Below, piece after piece: positions 5,103-8,300 of a DNA stretch of 8,300 nt; the stretch's first letter is position 1, and every line of letters begins with the position of its first letter. The translations under genes and the position numbers were made by a program. Below the pieces are notes generated by a model. That model searched no databases, had not been told where the DNA came from, and saw only the letters and a list, made by a program, of their open reading frames with translations. This DNA comes from an uncultured Candidatus Woesearchaeota archaeon. Its GTDB lineage: Archaea; Nanobdellota; Nanobdellia; Woesearchaeales; 21-14-0-10-32-9. The stretch is from the NCBI GenBank assembly GCA_903891505.1, contig CAITEO010000063.1:1-8300 (forward strand), given 5' to 3'.

Positions 5103-6869
5103 GTGCTAGTACTAAAAACAAAACTGAATGCTGCCGAGAGGGCAAAAAGGAAAATAATAGAGCAAAATGCTTTAGCATTAGATTATACTATAGAAAAAGA
5201 TGATGAGTATATTTATTTTCCATTAAAGGAAAAAGAATATTTTAATGAAATAGAGTTAAAGGATGATGATTTTGCGTTTATTGATTGTGAAATGCGTAAA
5301 AAAAAGATGCCTCCGACAAGAGATTTAAGGAAGCTTCTGGAAGGCAAACTTTCTATTGAGGAATTTGAGAAGCTAAAAACATCCTACGATACAGTCGGCA
5401 ACATAGCCATTCTTGAGATTGACGATGATCTAAGGAAGTATGAAAAGATTATTGCGGAGGCGCTTTTGGAGTCAAACAAGAACATCAAAACAGTTCTTAG
5501 GAAGGATGAGAAACACGAAGGGGAATTCAGGACGCAGAAGATGAAGTGGCTTGCAGGCATTAAGACAAAGGAAACTATTCATAAAGAAAATGGAGTTCTT
5601 TTGCAATTAGATGTTGAAACTGTTTATTTTTCGCCGAGACTCTCAACTGATAGGAAAAGAATAATGCAGCAAGTCAAAGAAGGAGAAGATATTCTTGTTA
5701 TGTTCTCTGGCTGCGCGCCATATCCTTGCGTGTTTGCGAAGAACACAAAAGCAAGAACAATTGTTGGTATTGAGATAAATCCTGAAGGTTACAGGTATGG
5801 TCTTAAGAATCTCGAGCTAAATAAATTAAAGAATGTTGTGCTCATTAATGGCGATGTAAATAAAGAGGTACCAAGAATTTATAAGCATATTCTGGGCTTA
5901 AAATCCTCAATTGATGAGGATGAGCTAACTCGAAGACTTATGGAAAAACCATTGATGATGGAGTTTCATTTATTCAAACGCGACTTGTTTGAAAACAGAT
6001 ATGCACTCGAGAAAATAATTCAAGAATTCAAGAAGAAAAACATACAAGTCATTATGCACATGCCGTTCCCAGAAAAAGAGAATCATTGGCTCGGCGGAAA
6101 AACCATTGATGAATCAGTGGTCGTTCTCAAAGTGCTAGGAGATATTTGCAAGACGTACGATGTTAAGGCAGTTGTTCATGTTACATGGGGAAAACCAGAG
6201 ATTAGCGATGAAGAAATCGCGAATAATATAAAAAAACTAAAAGAATATTATGATTATTTTTATTTCGAAAATGGCATTGAGAGTTATAGTACGACGGATC
6301 AGATACTTAGAATTAGCAAATACGCAGGCATAAAGAATGTCTGCATAGATACAGCACATTTGTACATAGTTTACAAGAACAATGAAAAAATAATACATCA
6401 CATAAATGCGATGCGCGAAAATTTCAATACATATTTTCACCTCTCTGATTCTGATGGGATAGGAGAGGGTATGCTTATTGACAGCGGAGATGTTGACATT
6501 GAAAGAATACTCGCCTATGTTCTTAGAGGAATAGTTGAGGTTCGGAGCAAGGATGAAAAAAATCCAATAGAGATGATTGGCAGCTATCGGGAAATAATTT
6601 CTGAGCAAAAAAAATTCAATCGTATCTTAATGCCGCTGCCAAAGAGCGCAGGGGATTTTCTTGATACTGCGCTTCTTGCTGCGAAAAAGGGCACAATAAT
6701 ACATTTCTATAATTTCCTTCGAGAAGATAACTTTACAGAGGCAGAAAGAATTGTTGATGCAGCCTGCAAGCGCGCTGGCCGTACGTGGAGAAAAATTGCG
6801 TTTGTCAAATGCGGGCAGCACGCACCGAGGACGTTTAGGATTTGTCTTGACTTCGAAGTTCTAAACTAA
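5103..6869 (+). CDS. trm5: Trm5-like tRNA (guanine37-N1)-methyltransferase with a TIM barrel inserted in its catalytic domain
   Basis: Expected to transfer methyl from S-adenosylmethionine to N1 of G37 in tRNA, preventing frameshifting and starting wyosine synthesis in archaea. Start is GTG. Residues 1-95 match the archaeal Trm5 N-terminal D1 domain (VYFPV-like IYFPLK at 37-42). Next come YDTVGNIAILEI (95-106), GEFR (140-143), HKENG (160-164), VYFSPRL (174-180), SAM motif I ILVMFSGCAPYP (197-208), GIEINPEG (222-229), ELN (238-240) and INGDV (248-252). The methyltransferase then breaks off and resumes at FNRILMPLPKSAGDFLD (505-521) and GTIIHFYNF (530-538). The roughly 240 residues between (about 263-502) form a xylose-isomerase-like domain, annotated separately. 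Without it the protein is about 348 residues, the normal Trm5 size. Two usual motifs differ: NLP reads PLP, and the Glu of SPRLxxER reads Asp183. tRNA specificity could therefore differ. Confidence 0.88.
   Translation: MLVLKTKLNAAERAKRKIIEQNALALDYTIEKDDEYIYFPLKEKEYFNEIELKDDDFAFIDCEMRKKKMPPTRDLRKLLEGKLSIEEFEKLKTSYDTVGNIAILEIDDDLRKYEKIIAEALLESNKNIKTVLRKDEKHEGEFRTQKMKWLAGIKTKETIHKENGVLLQLDVETVYFSPRLSTDRKRIMQQVKEGEDILVMFSGCAPYPCVFAKNTKARTIVGIEINPEGYRYGLKNLELNKLKNVVLINGDVNKEVPRIYKHILGLKSSIDEDELTRRLMEKPLMMEFHLFKRDLFENRYALEKIIQEFKKKNIQVIMHMPFPEKENHWLGGKTIDESVVVLKVLGDICKTYDVKAVVHVTWGKPEISDEEIANNIKKLKEYYDYFYFENGIESYSTTDQILRISKYAGIKNVCIDTAHLYIVYKNNEKIIHHINAMRENFNTYFHLSDSDGIGEGMLIDSGDVDIERILAYVLRGIVEVRSKDEKNPIEMIGSYREIISEQKKFNRILMPLPKSAGDFLDTALLAAKKGTIIHFYNFLREDNFTEAERIVDAACKRAGRTWRKIAFVKCGQHAPRTFRICLDFEVLN
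5889..6608 (+). other. Inserted xylose-isomerase/endonuclease IV-like TIM-barrel domain within the Trm5-like gene
   Basis: Residues about 263-502 of the host protein. The strand ends follow the order of the AP-endonuclease-2 / sugar-phosphate isomerase superfamily: MEFHLF (286-291), VIMHMPF (316-322), VVHV (357-360), FYFENG (386-391), VCIDTAHLY (413-421), YFHLSDSDG (444-452) and IEMIG (489-493). The usual divalent-metal quartet Glu, Asp, His, Glu can be placed at Glu389, Asp416, His446 and Glu490. His319, His359 and His419 are further ligand or catalytic candidates. The Asp-x-His pair used for a third metal in endonuclease IV is not evident (the region reads LIDSGD), which favours an isomerase/epimerase-like or other activity over a trinuclear AP endonuclease. 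The insert falls between Rossmann strands beta3 (VVLINGDV) and beta4 (RILMPLP). Reaction and substrate are unknown. Confidence 0.8.
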
Positions 6870-6884
6870 AATCAAAATTACGTA

Positions 6885-6897
6885 TTTTTTGTTTCTT
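6885..6897 (+). terminator. T-rich terminator after the methyltransferase gene
   Basis: TTTTTTGTTTCTT begins 16 bases after the TAA stop, and the promoter of the next gene follows within about 20 bases. No hairpin is evident. Confidence 0.45.
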
Positions 6898-6912
6898 AGC
6901 AGTAGTTACAAA

Positions 6913-6927
6913 CGAAAGATTTAAATA
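6913..6927 (+). promoter_or_regulatory. BRE/TATA promoter of the surface-protein gene
   Basis: CGAAAGA, resembling the TFB-recognition element, is followed directly by TTTAAATA (6920-6927). The TATA box is centred about 28 bases before the ATG at 6952, with no Shine-Dalgarno sequence. This is the best-formed archaeal promoter in the window. It supports ATG 6952 over the out-of-frame ATG at 6945, which stops after seven codons. Confidence 0.65.
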
Positions 6928-6951
6928 TTGGTTGTGGCTTTGTTATGAATT

Positions 6952-8300
6952 ATGGTAAATCCATTTAGGAATTTAGGTCATAAAACTAGAGTAGGAGTAC
7001 TTGGTGGACTAGCAGGGATGATAAGTCTTTTTGGATTATACAATAATGCTCAAAGTCAAGATTTTAAGAGTGCAGCGAGTGGAAACTTGCATATTAGTGG
7101 TCATGTTTATGGTGTTCCTGGTGGTGTTCCGATTGCGAGTGTGGATGTGAAGTTGTATAATAAGACGACTATGTCTCTTCAGAATGAAGTAGTTACTGAT
7201 ATCAATGGTTACTTTGATGCTAATTCTTTTTATGTTGGTCAAAATGAGAAGAAAGGAACTCTTGAGGATTTGGTGTATCCTAATCCTTATAGTGAGCAGA
7301 CGAATATTGAGTTCAATGCGGAGCAGGGTGGAGCATATTTGTTTTTGATTTATGATGTTTCTGGGCGGGAGATTTACAAAGCAGATATTTATGCAGCGAT
7401 AGGAGGGAACAAGCTCACGCTTGTTGGGGGGAATATTGGATTGCACTTAATTGAGATTGTGAAGAATTCTGAGAAGCATGTATTCAAGTCGTTGAAGACG
7501 TTGGATAGTGGGGTGAATTTTTCATATAGGATAACTCAGGAGGAGAGTTCTGATTTGAAATCAATAATTAAAAATCAGAGTTCTTGGGATAGTGTGTATG
7601 TGGTGTTCTCGAAGAATGGTTTTGTTACTGGCGATACGACGCTTGCTCCTTTTGATCAGGTGGTGGATAAGAACTTGAAGCAAATACCAGCGTATGCTAT
7701 TAATACGACATTCAAGCCTTTTGATGTTAATGGTAATCCTGCGAATATTACGATTACTGCGCATTGGCCTGATGGAACAACGGGTAATTATTCTCCTAAT
7801 TCGAATAATGAGATTGTTATTCAGAAGGATTTGTACACGGCGAATGCGACGGCGACGCTTGAATTGGATTCTGTTGCGTTTGTTAATAACCGATCATATT
7901 TATCGTTGTTTATGGGTAGATTGATACATCAGGCGATTGAGGATTCTAATTTGTTTCAGAGTCCGAAAGAATGGAATCAGTTTGCTCAGCCGGTTAATGT
8001 TGATATGAGTAATCCGAATATTAATGGACATGTGATTTATAATTATGTTATTCCGAAGTACGTACCTGATGAAACAAAACCAGGAGATTCAATTAGGATG
8101 GATTCGCCGACGGTAACTCAGATGATGACGAGCAGATCAGGTGCCGGAGGCGAGATTTCTAGGTATATTCCTATTTCTGATCCGACGAAGCAACCGTTTT
8201 ATCAATTCAGGCTTGCATATAATAAGTCAGATAATACGCCTATGTCGCAGACTCAAATTGATAGGATGAAAACATGGCGCGACGTTGTTTATTCGATGTC
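6952..8300 (+). CDS. Secreted multidomain surface protein with a YPNP-type domain, 3' partial
   Basis: Open for 449 codons with no stop before the window end. The N-terminus has basic residues (Arg6, Lys11, Arg13), a hydrophobic core at 14-30 and a polar Ala/Gln/Ser stretch, NNAQSQ at 31-36, which looks like a signal peptide or anchor. Residues about 46-95 (GHVYGVPGGVPIASVDVKLY, then TDINGYFD) look like a carboxypeptidase-regulatory/transthyretin-like beta-sandwich. Residues about 103-185 form a YPNP domain, annotated separately. Another beta-rich region around 240-300 includes KPFDVNGNPANITI. The remainder to 449 is unrecognised. Nine N-glycosylation sequons (for example NKT, NTT, NIT, NAT, NRS) and almost no Cys fit an exported archaeal glycoprotein. 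Lys is mostly AAG and Ile mostly ATT by eye. It could be an adhesin, an S-layer-like protein or an exoenzyme; the catalytic part, if any, is beyond the window. Confidence 0.82.
   Translation, partial: MVNPFRNLGHKTRVGVLGGLAGMISLFGLYNNAQSQDFKSAASGNLHISGHVYGVPGGVPIASVDVKLYNKTTMSLQNEVVTDINGYFDANSFYVGQNEKKGTLEDLVYPNPYSEQTNIEFNAEQGGAYLFLIYDVSGREIYKADIYAAIGGNKLTLVGGNIGLHLIEIVKNSEKHVFKSLKTLDSGVNFSYRITQEESSDLKSIIKNQSSWDSVYVVFSKNGFVTGDTTLAPFDQVVDKNLKQIPAYAINTTFKPFDVNGNPANITITAHWPDGTTGNYSPNSNNEIVIQKDLYTANATATLELDSVAFVNNRSYLSLFMGRLIHQAIEDSNLFQSPKEWNQFAQPVNVDMSNPNINGHVIYNYVIPKYVPDETKPGDSIRMDSPTVTQMMTSRSGAGGEISRYIPISDPTKQPFYQFRLAYNKSDNTPMSQTQIDRMKTWRDVVYSM
7258..7506 (+). other. T9SS-sorting / FlgD-Ig-like beta-sandwich domain inside the surface protein
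   Basis: Residues about 103-185 show the pattern of this domain class. VYPNPYSEQTNIEF (108-121) carries the hallmark YPNP followed by a T-x-I-x-F strand, then LFLIYDVSGREIYKA (130-144), the 'hydrophobic-YD-x-x-G-x-x-hydrophobic' strand pair. A Gly-rich turn, GLHLIEI (163-169), and a final strand with VFKSLKTL (177-184) follow. In Bacteroidota such a domain sits at the extreme C-terminus as a secretion signal. Here it is near the N-terminus, with at least 264 more residues after it. Confidence 0.6.

Noticed and set aside
6237..6608. A 123-codon minus-strand frame opposite the TIM-barrel insert
   Set aside because: It overlaps the conserved barrel motifs on the plus strand and has no recognisable domain.
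5103..6869. Reading the chimera as two adjacent genes joined by a frameshift or sequencing error
   Set aside because: Trm5 motifs occur on both sides of the barrel in the same frame, which a simple end-to-end joining error would not produce.
7036..7446. A 136-codon minus-strand frame opposite the surface-protein gene
   Set aside because: The plus strand here has a signal peptide, a recognisable YPNP domain and a strong promoter; the minus frame is Ile/Arg/Thr-rich with no motif and is a shadow.
1..8300. CRISPR arrays, tRNA/rRNA genes, insertion sequences or attachment sites
   Set aside because: I saw no regularly spaced repeats, cloverleaf-like blocks, transposase motifs or flanking duplications. 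Coding genes occupy nearly the whole window.

Overview
The window looks like chromosomal DNA of an AT-rich archaeon, plausibly a small-genome (DPANN / Woesearchaeota-like) lineage. Three things point to archaea: a canonical archaeal flap endonuclease with a C-terminal PCNA-binding tail, a Trm5-type tRNA m1G37 methyltransferase, and TATA-like boxes centred about 24-31 bases before the start codons with no Shine-Dalgarno sequence (leaderless mRNAs). The lineage is my inference; the domain is well supported.

Layout: (1) 1-1769 (+), an M3-family oligoendopeptidase F cut at its 5' end by the window edge. (2) 1817-3310 (-), a UAP1/AGX1-like UDP-N-acetylhexosamine pyrophosphorylase of eukaryotic type with a histidine-rich N-terminus, convergent with gene 1. 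(3) 3311-3520, a divergent promoter region with a short repeated octamer. (4) 3521-4555 (+), flap endonuclease 1. (5) 4591-5061 (-), an unrecognised 156-residue protein, convergent with fen. (6) 5103-6869 (+), a Trm5-like methyltransferase with a roughly 240-residue xylose-isomerase-like TIM barrel inserted inside its catalytic Rossmann fold. (7) 6952-8300 (+), the N-terminal 449 codons of a large secreted surface protein with a YPNP-type (T9SS-sorting/FlgD-Ig-like) domain, running off the right edge.

The genes do not form one operon. Nearly every gene has its own TATA-like box, T-rich tracts follow the plus-strand genes, and orientation alternates. The contents are unrelated housekeeping functions (peptide turnover, nucleotide-sugar supply, Okazaki-fragment processing, tRNA modification) followed by a cell-surface gene.

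The most unusual item is the methyltransferase/TIM-barrel nested chimera: both halves of Trm5 are present on either side of the insert, and the insert keeps the residues expected of a divalent-metal site. I found no RNA genes, CRISPR arrays or mobile elements.
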